NCBI GenBank assembly: GCA_964436935.1 | Contig: CAYTES010000021.1 | Coordinates: forward strand, 1 to 20,651 | Reading direction: 5' to 3' | Source of the DNA: CAYTES01 sp964436935 | GTDB lineage: Bacteria; Patescibacteriota; Gracilibacteria; UBA1369; UBA12473 | Length of the DNA: 20,651 nt | Program-made: the position numbers and the translations under genes | The notes under the pieces: model-generated | Database searches by the model: none | Seen by the model: the letters and a program-made list of their open reading frames with translations, nothing else | What the model was told of the DNA's origin: nothing | Shown: positions 7,511 through 15,810 of the stretch, piece by piece | Layout of the letters: every line of letters starts with the position of its first letter | Position numbering within the stretch: the stretch's first letter is position 1

Positions 7511-8461
7511 TTAAACCCGGTGAGATCGTCCCACCACCTCCTGCAAATCCTTCACACCATGCGCTTCACACCACTCGCGCATTTCATTGGCAATCAAATC
7601 AAAAATCTCAGCGCCCCGATAATAAACTCCACTTCCCACTCCCACCAACGTCGCTCCTGCCATCATCAGCTCGAGCGCATCCCGTCCGGTCATTACCCCA
7701 CCGGTTCCAATCATGGGAATCTTCACGGCTTTATATAAATCATAAATCATTTTCACCACGAGCGGCTTAACGGCAGGACCCGACAATCCACCAACCTTAT
7801 TCGCCAAAATCGGCTGCGCGGTTTCAATATCAATGCACATGCCAGGGCCAAACGTATTGAATGCCGTAAGCCCATCCGCACCGGCATCCTCAATGGCTTT
7901 GGCGATCTCGACAATATTTGAAACATTGGGAGACAGTTTCACAAAGATGGGAATCTTACCCCCTGTTCGGCGTTTCACTTCCTTCGTCACATGGGCCGCT
8001 TGATTGCGATCACAGGCAAACGGCTTTCCAAACTCATCTTCCACATTCGGACAAGAAATGTTCACTTCAATCATGGCCGGATTCAATTCCGCGATAGCCT
8101 CGGCTGTTTCAGCAAAATGATCGGCCGTATCGGCCACAATATTGGCAATGAGGGGAGCTTTAAAGCTTCGGCCTTCCTCGGTCTCCGCCCAAGAAAGATA
8201 AGTCGCGATCTCCTCTTTCGCTTTTTCCAAACCCGCATCCGGAAGTCCCACTGCATTGAGTAAAAAATGCTCGGTACCAAGCACAATGGGATTGGGATGA
8301 CCTTTGTGCTCTTTGAGCCAAATGGATTTGGTGGTCACACCCCCGGCGCCATTTTGGACCACCCATTTTAAGGTGTTGCCGGTCACTCCCAAAATGCCGG
8401 ACGCCAAAACGAGCGGGTTAGGGAAATCAACGTTAGCGACTCGAATTGCAAGTAAGGTCAT
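7511..8461 (-). CDS. pyrD: Dihydroorotate dehydrogenase catalytic subunit, class 1B
   Basis: Fourth step of UMP synthesis: oxidation of dihydroorotate to orotate by an FMN TIM-barrel enzyme. The 316-aa protein has NPLVLASGILG (15-25) at the barrel entry and the active-site cysteine C137 in VNISCPN, which is the class 1 base (class 2 uses serine). FVKLSPNV, FNTFGPG and the FMN-phosphate loop GTGGVMTGRDAL follow. With pyrK next door this is the NAD-linked heterotetrameric class 1B type. The frame is open back to 8560, but homology begins at MTLLAIRVAN, and TATACT lies 9 nt before the ATG at 8461, so I use this start. The longer start would also overlap pyrC. The 56-bp gap to pyrC is filled by a nested hairpin. 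Confidence 0.95.
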   Translation of the reverse strand: MTLLAIRVANVDFPNPLVLASGILGVTGNTLKWVVQNGAGGVTTKSIWLKEHKGHPNPIVLGTEHFLLNAVGLPDAGLEKAKEEIATYLSWAETEEGRSFKAPLIANIVADTADHFAETAEAIAELNPAMIEVNISCPNVEDEFGKPFACDRNQAAHVTKEVKRRTGGKIPIFVKLSPNVSNIVEIAKAIEDAGADGLTAFNTFGPGMCIDIETAQPILANKVGGLSGPAVKPLVVKMIYDLYKAVKIPMIGTGGVMTGRDALELMMAGATLVGVGSGVYYRGAEIFDLIANEMREWCEAHGVKDLQEVVGRSHRV

Positions 8462-8463
8462 AT

Positions 8464-8517
8464 TGAGTCCAGTATAGCAGGGGAAATAAAAAAATCGAAG
8501 CCCCGCAAATGGACTCA
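8464..8517 (-). promoter_or_regulatory. Nested hairpin and pyrD promoter in the pyrC-pyrD gap
   Basis: The whole gap folds on paper. An outer 8-bp pair joins TGAGTCCA (8464-8471) with TGGACTCA (8510-8517), and an inner pair joins GCAGGGG (8477-8483) with CCCCGC (8501-8506), with one bulged base. On the minus (transcribed) strand the loop contains a run of seven T. The structure begins at the pyrC stop and ends 2 nt before the pyrD ATG. The same stretch contains TATACT (8476-8471), a good -10 box 9 nt before pyrD. It could be an internal promoter, an attenuator-like element or a processing site. Confidence 0.5.
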
Positions 8518-9864
8518 TTAGCGTTTTCGTTTCACTTCTTTCCCCTGAGGAATTCCACAAATTTTCTCATCTCGGTAAACGATCTCTCCATTCACCACGG
8601 TCAATACAGGCCACCCCGTGAGTGAACGCCCCTCAAAGACACTCCAGCCACATTTCGTAAAACGAGCCCCGAAACCACCTCGCTCCACGACCTGCGTTTT
8701 TTCAAGATCCACAAGGACAAAATTCGCCATCGTTCCTTCTTCTACTGAGCCCAATAAACGACCTGTCTCATCCTTCAATCGAAACACCCGCGCCGGGCCT
8801 TCCGACGTCACACGAACCACATCCTGTAAAGTCAATTTACCTTCGTGCACCGCATTCAAAAGCAAAGGCAAGAGCGTCTCTAACCCGGGGACTCCCGCAG
8901 GGGCTTTCCAATAATTCTGCTGCTTTTCTTGGAGAGTATGGGGCGCATGATCCGTGGCCACCATATCAATGAGACCCGATCGAATCCCCTCAATTAATGC
9001 GACGTTATCCTCCGCAGTCCGCAACGGCGGATTCATTTTGGCAAAATTTCCCTGCCGATCCAACTCGTCTTGAGTCAAAAAAAGGTGATGAGGAGAAACC
9101 TCGCAAGAAATACGCTCGGTCTTAAAACGAGCAATAAGCTCCAGCTCGGCGCGTGTACTGACATGACAAATATGCAAACGAGTATTGTACTGCTCCGCCC
9201 AGTGGAGCGCTTGCTCAACCGCACGCCGTGCCGCTTCAGGATCACGAATTTGAGAATGAATCGAAGGAGAAGGATCAAGCTCTCGCTCAAAACGCTTTTG
9301 ATGTTCTCTCATGATTTTTTCATCTTCGGCATGCACACAAACCAAGCGATCCGCTTCACCCGCCTTCCTAAAAATCTCCTCCAAAGGCTCCTCACGGTCA
9401 ACCAGGAGTGATCCGGTGGAACTGCCCATGTACACTTTTAAGGCCAGTGCATCAGAAGACAAATATTCCTCAATGTTCGAGTGGCCGGTCGCCGCATCGA
9501 AGGTAGCGCCCATATAAAAACAATAATTCACATAGGATGTTCCCTGAATCAGCTCTCGTTTTTCCCTCAAAATCTCTCTGGTGGTCACCGGCGGTTGATT
9601 GTTGGGCATATCCAAAATCATAGTCACTCCCCCGGCAGCCGCCGCTTGTGTGCCGGTGGTCCAGTCTTCTTTGTGAGTGTCTCCCGGCGTACGGAGATGC
9701 ACATGCACGTCCATGAGCCCGGGAAGGAGAGTTAAACCGGAAGCATCGATTTCGAAAAAATTCAACTGCGGATGAGAAGCATATCTCAAAAACCCATCTT
9801 GCACAAAAATATTTGGAGGCGCCGAGGAAAAAGCATGGCGTACATTTCGAAGCATAAAATTCAT
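8518..9864 (-). CDS. pyrC: Dihydroorotase
   Basis: Third step of UMP synthesis: reversible cyclisation of carbamoyl-aspartate to dihydroorotate by a metal-dependent amidohydrolase. The 448-aa protein matches the long (class I) dihydroorotases. The metal pair H54-x-H56 is in MDVHVHLR, a candidate carboxylated lysine is K143 in ALKVYMG, further metal ligands are H178 (VHAED) and H234 (HVST), and the catalytic aspartate is D305 in ATDHAPH. MNPPLR at 277-282 is the substrate-binding element. The frame is open to 9915, but the extra 17 residues have no family match and TACAAT lies 6 nt before the ATG at 9864. A second ATG at 9855 (MLRNV) is also possible. It is the first gene of the pyrC-D-K-E cluster and divergent from the aminotransferase gene. 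Confidence 0.95.
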   Translation of the reverse strand: MNFMLRNVRHAFSSAPPNIFVQDGFLRYASHPQLNFFEIDASGLTLLPGLMDVHVHLRTPGDTHKEDWTTGTQAAAAGGVTMILDMPNNQPPVTTREILREKRELIQGTSYVNYCFYMGATFDAATGHSNIEEYLSSDALALKVYMGSSTGSLLVDREEPLEEIFRKAGEADRLVCVHAEDEKIMREHQKRFERELDPSPSIHSQIRDPEAARRAVEQALHWAEQYNTRLHICHVSTRAELELIARFKTERISCEVSPHHLFLTQDELDRQGNFAKMNPPLRTAEDNVALIEGIRSGLIDMVATDHAPHTLQEKQQNYWKAPAGVPGLETLLPLLLNAVHEGKLTLQDVVRVTSEGPARVFRLKDETGRLLGSVEEGTMANFVLVDLEKTQVVERGGFGARFTKCGWSVFEGRSLTGWPVLTVVNGEIVYRDEKICGIPQGKEVKRKR

Positions 9865-9870
9865 AATTTG

Positions 9871-9883
9871 ATTGTATATACAA
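9871..9883 (-). promoter_or_regulatory. pyrC -10 box embedded in a palindrome
   Basis: TACAAT (9876-9871 on the minus strand) lies 6 nt before the pyrC ATG at 9864. It overlaps a perfect 12-bp palindrome, TTGTATATACAA (9872-9883), which could be an operator or just AT-rich symmetry. The -35 region is weak: TTTCGG at 9899-9894 with a 17-bp spacer. Confidence 0.45.
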
Positions 9884-9997
9884 AATAAAAATTCCGAAAC
9901 CTCAGTCTGATTCATTTTTAAGACACTTCACCAAACATAAATAAAAGGCTTAATTAAAACAAAAAAGAGGGTTAAAAAAAGTTTAGAAAGTATTGTT

Positions 9998-10047
9998 TTG
10001 ACAAAAATTCGAATGATAAACTAATTTAATAGCCTAGCATTTAAAAT
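9998..10047 (+). promoter_or_regulatory. Promoter region of the aminotransferase cassette
   Basis: TAAAAT (10042-10047) lies 7 nt before the ATG at 10055, like the -10 boxes of the other leaderless genes here, but has no clear -35 box at 17 bp. A consensus TTGACA (9998-10003) lies further upstream and could pair with TAATTT (10022-10027, 18-bp spacer). That pairing would give a leader of about 20 nt. Two overlapping promoters are possible. The 190-bp gap 9865-10054 to pyrC holds nothing else I can support. Confidence 0.4.
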
Positions 10048-10054
10048 CCCACAC

Positions 10055-11428
10055 ATGAGAAGTGAACCGTTAAGCATGGAGCAATACATTGAGTTGAGCG
10101 CACAAGAAGCGGGATGGAAAAATCCGGTATTGGCGGAAAAATACACAGGCCAGTCCCTTCCCACATTGAAAGAAATGGCCAGAAGAACAGGAGCTCTGGA
10201 CCAGACGGCAGGGGATATTGGCGATGTCAAACAACCATTGAATCCCGATTTCTTCGCGTTTAGAGAAGGATTGCGAGAGGAACATGCTGAATTTAAAAGA
10301 TCCGAAGGAGATGCCCATGATTTTGATTCAGGTTATCGACCCGAATTCCCCCAAGAAACCATAGCCAAATTAGCAAGCTACGGATTCACCAAACCGGTCG
10401 ACATGGTGCATAGCACCAGTGGGAGAGCGGCGATTTTTGAACTTTTCTATGGATTAGAAAGTCTAACGGAAGAAGGCAAGATACCGGTGGGAATTCTGGA
10501 TCCTGTCGCCTGGTCGGGACTAAGAGATTCAGCAACAAAAACCAGAATACAACCTCTTTTTGCACCAACAAAAGAAGGACACGGATTCACCCTCACCGAA
10601 GACGGATTACTTGAAAGTTTAAACTTTTTAAAGGCTCACCCTCAATATCAACCGAGTTTTGCTTACACAATCGTCCCGAGCAATCCTACGGGAGAAAAAG
10701 CAAAATATGACGAGCTCGTTAAAATCGCCGAAACCGCTGCTGCAAATGGATTAACGCTAGTCATCGACATCATCTACCTCGCCATCTCACCCACAGAAGG
10801 ACCTGCCCATGATAATCCTCAATTGAGAGGGCTGATCCACTATTTGGAAACGCATCTTTCTCCCGAAGCATGGCAATCCATTGTTTTTGTAGAAGGGGAA
10901 ACTAAAATCGTGGGCACACCCAGAACAGGAGGACTGATCATTCCTAAAGGGGGCGCTCGCAATGCAACACTCGCGGCAGCGGCAAGAGATGTGAAGCAAG
11001 TCATCAACACTTATCCGGATCCAATGTCTGCTCTAAACGCAACGGCCTTGCACCGTTTCCCCGAAGGAATACAAGGCGCTATGGGGAGACGGTACGAGGG
11101 ATTGGAAGGCTCGAGGCGAAGTTTTAAAAACCGAATAGGTAAATTAATACCCATCGTGGGAGGAAACAGTTTCTATTTCTTAGGAGCTCTAGTGGATGGA
11201 GAAGGAAAACCTTTGATTCGCGATGAACAGGGGCGGCCGGTTCAAGATCCGAAAAGAGCGAGCGAAATTTTGCTACAAAACCATAATTTGGCGGCTGCTC
11301 CTGGAGACATGTTTCGACCAGGGCAGCACAGCACATATCGATTTTCCGCCGCGACAACGCCGAATGTGATCCAAAGACTGGGCGACATCATCGAAGGCCT
11401 CGTGGAGGAAGCGGAACGAAAAGGTTAA
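10055..11428 (+). CDS. PLP-dependent aminotransferase, fold type I (class I/II-like)
   Basis: Pyridoxal-phosphate enzyme that probably moves an amino group between an amino acid and a keto acid; the substrate is unknown. The 457-aa protein has the aspartate-aminotransferase fold signatures. VPSNPTG gives N210, IDIIY gives D238 and Y241, and the Schiff-base lysine is K284 in EGETKIVGTPRTGG, replacing the usual SxSK. YRFSA gives the carboxylate-binding arginine R429. The first 90 residues (long and polar) precede the usual core. It opens a three-gene cassette, 34 bp ahead of a glutamate-cysteine-ligase-like gene. The start is chosen because TAAAAT lies 7 nt upstream and no earlier ATG gives a longer frame. 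I cannot name a subfamily from sequence alone. Confidence 0.8.
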   Translation: MRSEPLSMEQYIELSAQEAGWKNPVLAEKYTGQSLPTLKEMARRTGALDQTAGDIGDVKQPLNPDFFAFREGLREEHAEFKRSEGDAHDFDSGYRPEFPQETIAKLASYGFTKPVDMVHSTSGRAAIFELFYGLESLTEEGKIPVGILDPVAWSGLRDSATKTRIQPLFAPTKEGHGFTLTEDGLLESLNFLKAHPQYQPSFAYTIVPSNPTGEKAKYDELVKIAETAAANGLTLVIDIIYLAISPTEGPAHDNPQLRGLIHYLETHLSPEAWQSIVFVEGETKIVGTPRTGGLIIPKGGARNATLAAAARDVKQVINTYPDPMSALNATALHRFPEGIQGAMGRRYEGLEGSRRSFKNRIGKLIPIVGGNSFYFLGALVDGEGKPLIRDEQGRPVQDPKRASEILLQNHNLAAAPGDMFRPGQHSTYRFSAATTPNVIQRLGDIIEGLVEEAERKG

Positions 11429-11462
11429 ATTTCAATGAATTCTTATTCTTCTAAGCCATCCC

Positions 11463-13136
11463 ATGAACACGCGTGAAATCGATAGAATGGTACAAATTTT
11501 TGAAGGAGCGAGTCCCCATGTGGGAGATGAAGCGGAAGCCATTATTATTGATAGAAATAGCTTAGAAGTCGTTCATGGCATTGGGGAGGCTCAACCCACT
11601 GCCGCCATAAAAAACTGGATCAAAAATTTAGAAGGAGGCGACGACACGGCAAAAAAAGTAACACCGGATGTACCGGAAACCACGGTTGAAGCGAATCCTG
11701 ATCCGCTTCGTCACCCTCGTTCCAGTGCGGCGGCCATTCGCCTCATGGCCATCCTCATCGATCAAGCGTGCGAAGGATTGAGCAGAGAGCACGGATTGAA
11801 TCTTCAAACCCTACCAGGCACAGCATGGCGCCCGCCCCGAACAACAATCGGCGACGTTTCCAAAAGCGCGCCAATAGAAAAACAATTTTATTACGAATAC
11901 CAAATTGAAGAACATGGATATAAAGTCGCGGCAGCGGCAGGCGATCATTTAAACCTTTCCCTTCCGTGGAGCGCAAACCAATCTCCCGGAAGAAGAACAG
12001 AACAAATGATTCGTTTAACCGGAATGATGCGACTCATTGGGGTAGCCCCAATGATGGCTTTAACCTCAGCTTCACCGCTTTATTATTCGGAAAACAGCAA
12101 CGCACTCGATCCTCATTCCGAAACCACCTTGACGCCATGGAACAGCGCACGATTGGCGCACGTATGGCCAGGAAGAACCATCATGGACGTATCAAGTTTA
12201 TGGCGTTCCCCCCATGATAACCTCAAAACCCTACGTGAGTTTACAGAGAGGGGCATTTTACTTTTTGGAAGAGATATATGGCTATTGACTCGAGCTCAAG
12301 CCGGAGAAATTGCAAAAGGAAAATCGTTTCAAGAAGCATGTGAAGATTTGAAACTCGATCTGCAAAACCCCATAGACCGTGAAAGGGCAAAAACTTTACT
12401 GATTGCCAGTTTTCAACATGGTCCGCATGGTGGACATAATCCTCACCGAGAAAATCCTCAATGGCAAGCCATCGAACGATGGCGTCAGGACTTATTAAAA
12501 AGAATGACGGAGGCCGATCGAAATCGTGTTGAATTGCGATTTTTAGAAACCCCACCTCATTTTGAAGAGTACACACCCTACAAACTCAAAAAAGGAGTGA
12601 ATGCATTTTTAGAACTATTGATGATCTATCTTTCACAGGAACCGGAAATGATCAAAGGATTAGCCTACGATGAACCGACATTACAAGCCGCAAAAGAAAG
12701 TGAACAATTGATATTAAACGGAGATTTGGATCAAAGAATCTATTATTGTCCCACACTCAGAAAACTTCCTGCAAGGGATATTTTAGAACATCTTTTAAAC
12801 GAAATTGCACCGTTGGCAGAAGCACTAGGAAGAAACCCCGATTTAGAAATCATTTGGAGCATAGTCCAGGGAGAGCTTTTGCCTCCAGCGCTCAAAATGC
12901 GAGAAGAAATAGGCAAAGTTTACGGGATCAAACTCGCCAGAAACACGGGACGCATTCTTCCAAATGACGACTATCCCCATGAACTGCTCCGACGAAATCG
13001 TGCGGGGAGACAACGAGAATTAGCAGAAATTCGATCGGATCTTCCCAGTCTTCCACAAAAAGACCAGGAAGTGATTCAGTCGCTCTTAGAGCTTATTGAA
13101 AAAGCCAACCAAAAAATTCACGTCTCAAGTAATTAA
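11463..13136 (+). CDS. Glutamate-cysteine-ligase-like carboxylate-amine ligase
   Basis: Likely ATP-dependent ligase that joins the carboxylate of an amino acid to an amine; the substrates are unknown. In the 557-aa protein I recognise the scattered acidic and histidine ligands of the glutamine-synthetase/GCS superfamily. These are DEAEA (E23, E25) in the place of GxExE, VEANPDP near residue 82, GDHLNLSLPW (H162, N164) in the place of HxHxG, and VELRFLETPP (E357, R359) in the place of the E-x-R motif. The mid-region is rich in tryptophan and arginine. It is longer than YbdK-type enzymes (about 370 aa) and closer in size to full GCS proteins. It sits between the aminotransferase (34 bp upstream) and the M20 peptidase (20 bp downstream). 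The family call is by motif spacing only and could be wrong in detail. Confidence 0.55.
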   Translation: MNTREIDRMVQIFEGASPHVGDEAEAIIIDRNSLEVVHGIGEAQPTAAIKNWIKNLEGGDDTAKKVTPDVPETTVEANPDPLRHPRSSAAAIRLMAILIDQACEGLSREHGLNLQTLPGTAWRPPRTTIGDVSKSAPIEKQFYYEYQIEEHGYKVAAAAGDHLNLSLPWSANQSPGRRTEQMIRLTGMMRLIGVAPMMALTSASPLYYSENSNALDPHSETTLTPWNSARLAHVWPGRTIMDVSSLWRSPHDNLKTLREFTERGILLFGRDIWLLTRAQAGEIAKGKSFQEACEDLKLDLQNPIDRERAKTLLIASFQHGPHGGHNPHRENPQWQAIERWRQDLLKRMTEADRNRVELRFLETPPHFEEYTPYKLKKGVNAFLELLMIYLSQEPEMIKGLAYDEPTLQAAKESEQLILNGDLDQRIYYCPTLRKLPARDILEHLLNEIAPLAEALGRNPDLEIIWSIVQGELLPPALKMREEIGKVYGIKLARNTGRILPNDDYPHELLRRNRAGRQRELAEIRSDLPSLPQKDQEVIQSLLELIEKANQKIHVSSN

Positions 13137-13142
13137 TATCCT

Positions 13143-13148
13143 TAAAAT
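13143..13148 (+). promoter_or_regulatory. -10-like box before the M20 peptidase gene
   Basis: TAAAAT lies 8 nt before the ATG at 13157, within the 20-bp gap after the ligase gene. The context (CTTAAAATC-TATTTCA) closely resembles that before the ATPase gene (TTTAAAATC-ATTTC). No -35 box is evident. It may be an internal promoter, or just a translation-start context. Confidence 0.35.
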
Positions 13149-13156
13149 CTATTTCA

Positions 13157-14791
13157 ATGGCTGAAGCAGAAAAAAACTACTACCAGACACCCAGTTTCGA
13201 AAAAGCAATCGAAGCTTTTCCTCCTAATGTTAAAGAAGTCACTCGTCTCGCGTCCGATTTATGTGCCCTGCCAGGAATATCGGTTCCTCCTCAAAACGCG
13301 AACATGGAAGCGATTCAAGAAACACACAATTTAGCGAAAGAATATGCGAAAAAAGCAGGACTTCAAGTCATTGAATTTCCCCCAGACGAAGGCCATCCTT
13401 ATCCTTTCTTAATGGTGACCTTTAAAGAAACGAACCTCGCTGACCGCGAATTCAACGAAGCGGTCGCACTCATGGGACATCTGGATGTAGTTCCGGCGAC
13501 AGAAGCAGGTCAATTCAATCCGTACATCCAAGAAGGCAATCTATTCGCACGAGGCGCGGCCGACATGAAGACGGTAGTCGCGACCTATCTAGTGTGGATG
13601 GCCGAAATGCAAAAAAAACCAGATAAAAAACCTCCTTTCATTGCCATGATTTCGTCATGTGAAGAAAATGGAAGTGATCAGCCCAATCACACCTTAGAGG
13701 CATTGAAATGGCTCAAAAAAGAAAAAGGCGTCACGATCCGTTTTTCAGTCGTAGGGGAGAGGACCGGAGAATTGGAATGGATGGCAGCAGATACACCTGT
13801 CGGACCTATTATGACGGAAAATAGAGCCTGGCGATGGACACAAATTGAAAATGAAAATGCAAGGGGAAAAGCAGCTTTACGCGACATTGCAATGGCGGTC
13901 CAGGAGGGTCGAACTAGAATCGATCAACTAAATCGAGAAGCGGTACCTGCGAAGAAAAAAGCAGGGCAAAAAGGGGTGATTAGTGGATTTCTGAACCCCT
14001 TTACTCATATTCCTGGGGATGAAGTCCAAGAAAGAGGTGAAGGAAGAAAATGGATTAAAGTAGAACGACAAAAAGGAGCATCAGTTCACGCAGCGGCCAC
14101 GGGAACGGCCGCTCCAAGCCTGATTGAACTTTTTCAAATCATCGAACAAAATGCGGAAATTCAATTTGGAGCAAAGACGACTCATATGAGGGAAATACGC
14201 ATTGGTCAGGAAGGAAATTTCAACACGTATGATGGCTCGGGAGCCATGGTGCTTTCAGTCAACGCAGAAGGAGACGAACCACTACTCCAGAACTGGATCC
14301 AAGACCAAGTGGCATTGACCGGACTCACCCTAAGCACCCACGCTGAAAACCCTGTCGTTGAGACATTAACGCAAACGACCTTTGGGCTGGATGTACGAGA
14401 AATTCTTGACCATAAAGAACCGGTTGAAACTTATCTGAAAGAAATACGCACCCAATTTGAAACCAAGGGATGGGCGGTGGAAACGCGCAATGATCGGCCC
14501 TCGTGGCAATGCCCGGCGGACCATCCTGATCTGATGAACTTACAAGCCGCTTATACGGAAGTGATCGGAGAACCGTCCCCAAGCTACGTCAAACTGTACG
14601 GCAATGATGGAGGCAGCTTAGCGGCCTTACAACAAGAAACGTTAGAGGGATATGCAGAACAAGGCCGAGGGGATGCAGTTGTTTTTGGACAAGTGGGGCG
14701 ATCTCCTCACGGAAAAGGAGAGTTCCATCGGCTGTCCAGCATCCAACCCTACTTGGACATCCTTACCACATGGAGCCAAAGCTACCAGTAA
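13157..14791 (+). CDS. M20 family metallopeptidase / deacylase
   Basis: Probable two-zinc amidohydrolase of the DapE/ArgE/LysK/aminoacylase group that cleaves an amide bond to free an amino acid. All metal-site elements are present: GHLDVVP with H108 and D110, GAADMK with D136, the SCEENGS pair E169 (general base) and E170, VVGERTGE with an acidic ligand near 199, and a C-terminal histidine in GRSPHGKGEF near 526. The dimerisation (lid) domain includes KGASVHAAAT. At 544 aa it is about 100-150 residues longer than typical members, with most of the extra length between about 200 and 320. It ends the three-gene cassette and converges on pyrB, with 8 bp between the stops. The substrate cannot be told from sequence, and it may act on the product of the neighbouring ligase. 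Confidence 0.88.
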   Translation: MAEAEKNYYQTPSFEKAIEAFPPNVKEVTRLASDLCALPGISVPPQNANMEAIQETHNLAKEYAKKAGLQVIEFPPDEGHPYPFLMVTFKETNLADREFNEAVALMGHLDVVPATEAGQFNPYIQEGNLFARGAADMKTVVATYLVWMAEMQKKPDKKPPFIAMISSCEENGSDQPNHTLEALKWLKKEKGVTIRFSVVGERTGELEWMAADTPVGPIMTENRAWRWTQIENENARGKAALRDIAMAVQEGRTRIDQLNREAVPAKKKAGQKGVISGFLNPFTHIPGDEVQERGEGRKWIKVERQKGASVHAAATGTAAPSLIELFQIIEQNAEIQFGAKTTHMREIRIGQEGNFNTYDGSGAMVLSVNAEGDEPLLQNWIQDQVALTGLTLSTHAENPVVETLTQTTFGLDVREILDHKEPVETYLKEIRTQFETKGWAVETRNDRPSWQCPADHPDLMNLQAAYTEVIGEPSPSYVKLYGNDGGSLAALQQETLEGYAEQGRGDAVVFGQVGRSPHGKGEFHRLSSIQPYLDILTTWSQSYQ

Positions 14792-14799
14792 ATATCACC

Positions 14800-15735
14800 T
14801 CACGCCTTCCCCAGCACCAAGGCCAATAGCGCCATCCGTACCGCCACCCCGTTGGTGACTTGGTCAAAGTATTTGGCTCGAGGATCCTCATCAATTTCTG
14901 GAAGCAACTGACCGTCCACTCGCGGCAAAGGGTCCAGGATGATCATGTGAGATTTGGCGTGAGCGAGAAGAGAATTTGAGATAGAATAAACCCCTCGAAA
15001 ACGCTCAAACGCTTCTACCGATTCAAACCGCTCTTCCTGAATACGGGTATTGGACAGCACATCAAACGCTCCAATCACAGACTCCAACTCATTCGTTTCT
15101 TGAACTTCATGTCCGTGGGCTTCAAGTTCCTTCACAATCTCTCGTGGAATCTCCAAACCTTCCGGTGCAACAAAAATAAAACGGGATTTTCCAAAATGCT
15201 TCAAAAGTTCACACTCGGCATGAACCACTCGACTAAACTTCATATCCCCCACCATTCCGAACGTCAATCCGTCCAAACGACCAAACGCATGTTGAATGGT
15301 GTAGAGATCCAAAAGACCTTGTGTGGGATGATCTGCCGGGCCGTCTCCCGCATTCAAAACCGGAACAGTAGATCCTGTCGCCAACTCCGCCACCGTACCC
15401 GCCTTGGGATGACGCATGGCAATCACATCCGCAAAGCGACTCACCACCCGTCCGGTATCGTATAACGTTTCACGCTTCTTAATGGACGACGTTTCCATCA
15501 TATTGGGATTGGAAATCACGGCCCCGCCCAAACGGTGCATCGCGGTCTCAAAACTAAACCGAGTGCGTGTCGAAGGTTCAAAAAAAAGCGTGGCCAAAAC
15601 TTTACCGTGCAGCAAGGAGCTTGACTGTTCTTTGCCAGCGTAAACCGCCATCTGGGACGCAACCGACAAAATATGTTGAATTTCTTCCTTAGAAAGCTGT
15701 GTGGCCGTCAAAAGATGGTGTCCTTTAAAGTTCAT
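14800..15735 (-). CDS. pyrB: Aspartate carbamoyltransferase catalytic subunit
   Basis: Second step of UMP synthesis: carbamoyl phosphate + aspartate gives carbamoyl-aspartate. The 311-aa protein has the carbamoyl-phosphate motif FFEPSTRTRFSFETA (51-65), the mobile-loop SSIKKRETL region (83-91), RHPKAG (108-113), and DHPTQGLLDLY (135-145) with the substrate-binding H136/Q139. LDPLPRVDG in the C-terminal half forms the aspartate-side loop. No pyrI regulatory gene is adjacent. The frame stays open to 15795, but the family starts at MNFKGHH, and a clear promoter (TTGAAC-N17-TACACT) ends 7 nt before the ATG at 15735. The gene is divergent from carA, with 112 bp between the start codons. Confidence 0.97.
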   Translation of the reverse strand: MNFKGHHLLTATQLSKEEIQHILSVASQMAVYAGKEQSSSLLHGKVLATLFFEPSTRTRFSFETAMHRLGGAVISNPNMMETSSIKKRETLYDTGRVVSRFADVIAMRHPKAGTVAELATGSTVPVLNAGDGPADHPTQGLLDLYTIQHAFGRLDGLTFGMVGDMKFSRVVHAECELLKHFGKSRFIFVAPEGLEIPREIVKELEAHGHEVQETNELESVIGAFDVLSNTRIQEERFESVEAFERFRGVYSISNSLLAHAKSHMIILDPLPRVDGQLLPEIDEDPRAKYFDQVTNGVAVRMALLALVLGKA

Positions 15736-15742
15736 CGAGATT

Positions 15743-15771
15743 AGTGTAACGCCTTTAGAAAACCTGTTCAA
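15743..15771 (-). promoter_or_regulatory. pyrB promoter (leaderless)
   Basis: On the minus strand, TTGAAC (15771-15766), a 17-bp spacer and TACACT (15748-15743) are followed by 7 nt and the pyrB ATG at 15735. The predicted transcription start coincides with the start codon. Confidence 0.65.
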
Positions 15772-15810
15772 GAGTGAGTGGCATATTAAACCCACCCAAA
15801 ACGATTACCG

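Noticed and set aside
7166..7738. 190-codon open frame on the plus strand across pyrK and pyrD
   Set aside because: It is antisense to two conserved genes and crosses their boundary. It has no domain.
8462..8560. Longer pyrD start at 8560
   Set aside because: It would overlap pyrC and run through the hairpin. The conserved fold starts at 8461.
10613..10632. Palindrome AAAGTTTAAACTTT inside the aminotransferase gene
   Set aside because: It is coding sequence of low complexity. Isolated AT-rich palindromes of this size are expected by chance and nothing around it suggests a site.
15736..15795. Longer pyrB start at 15795
   Set aside because: The added 20 residues have no family match and would include the pyrB promoter. 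The leaderless ATG at 15735 fits better.
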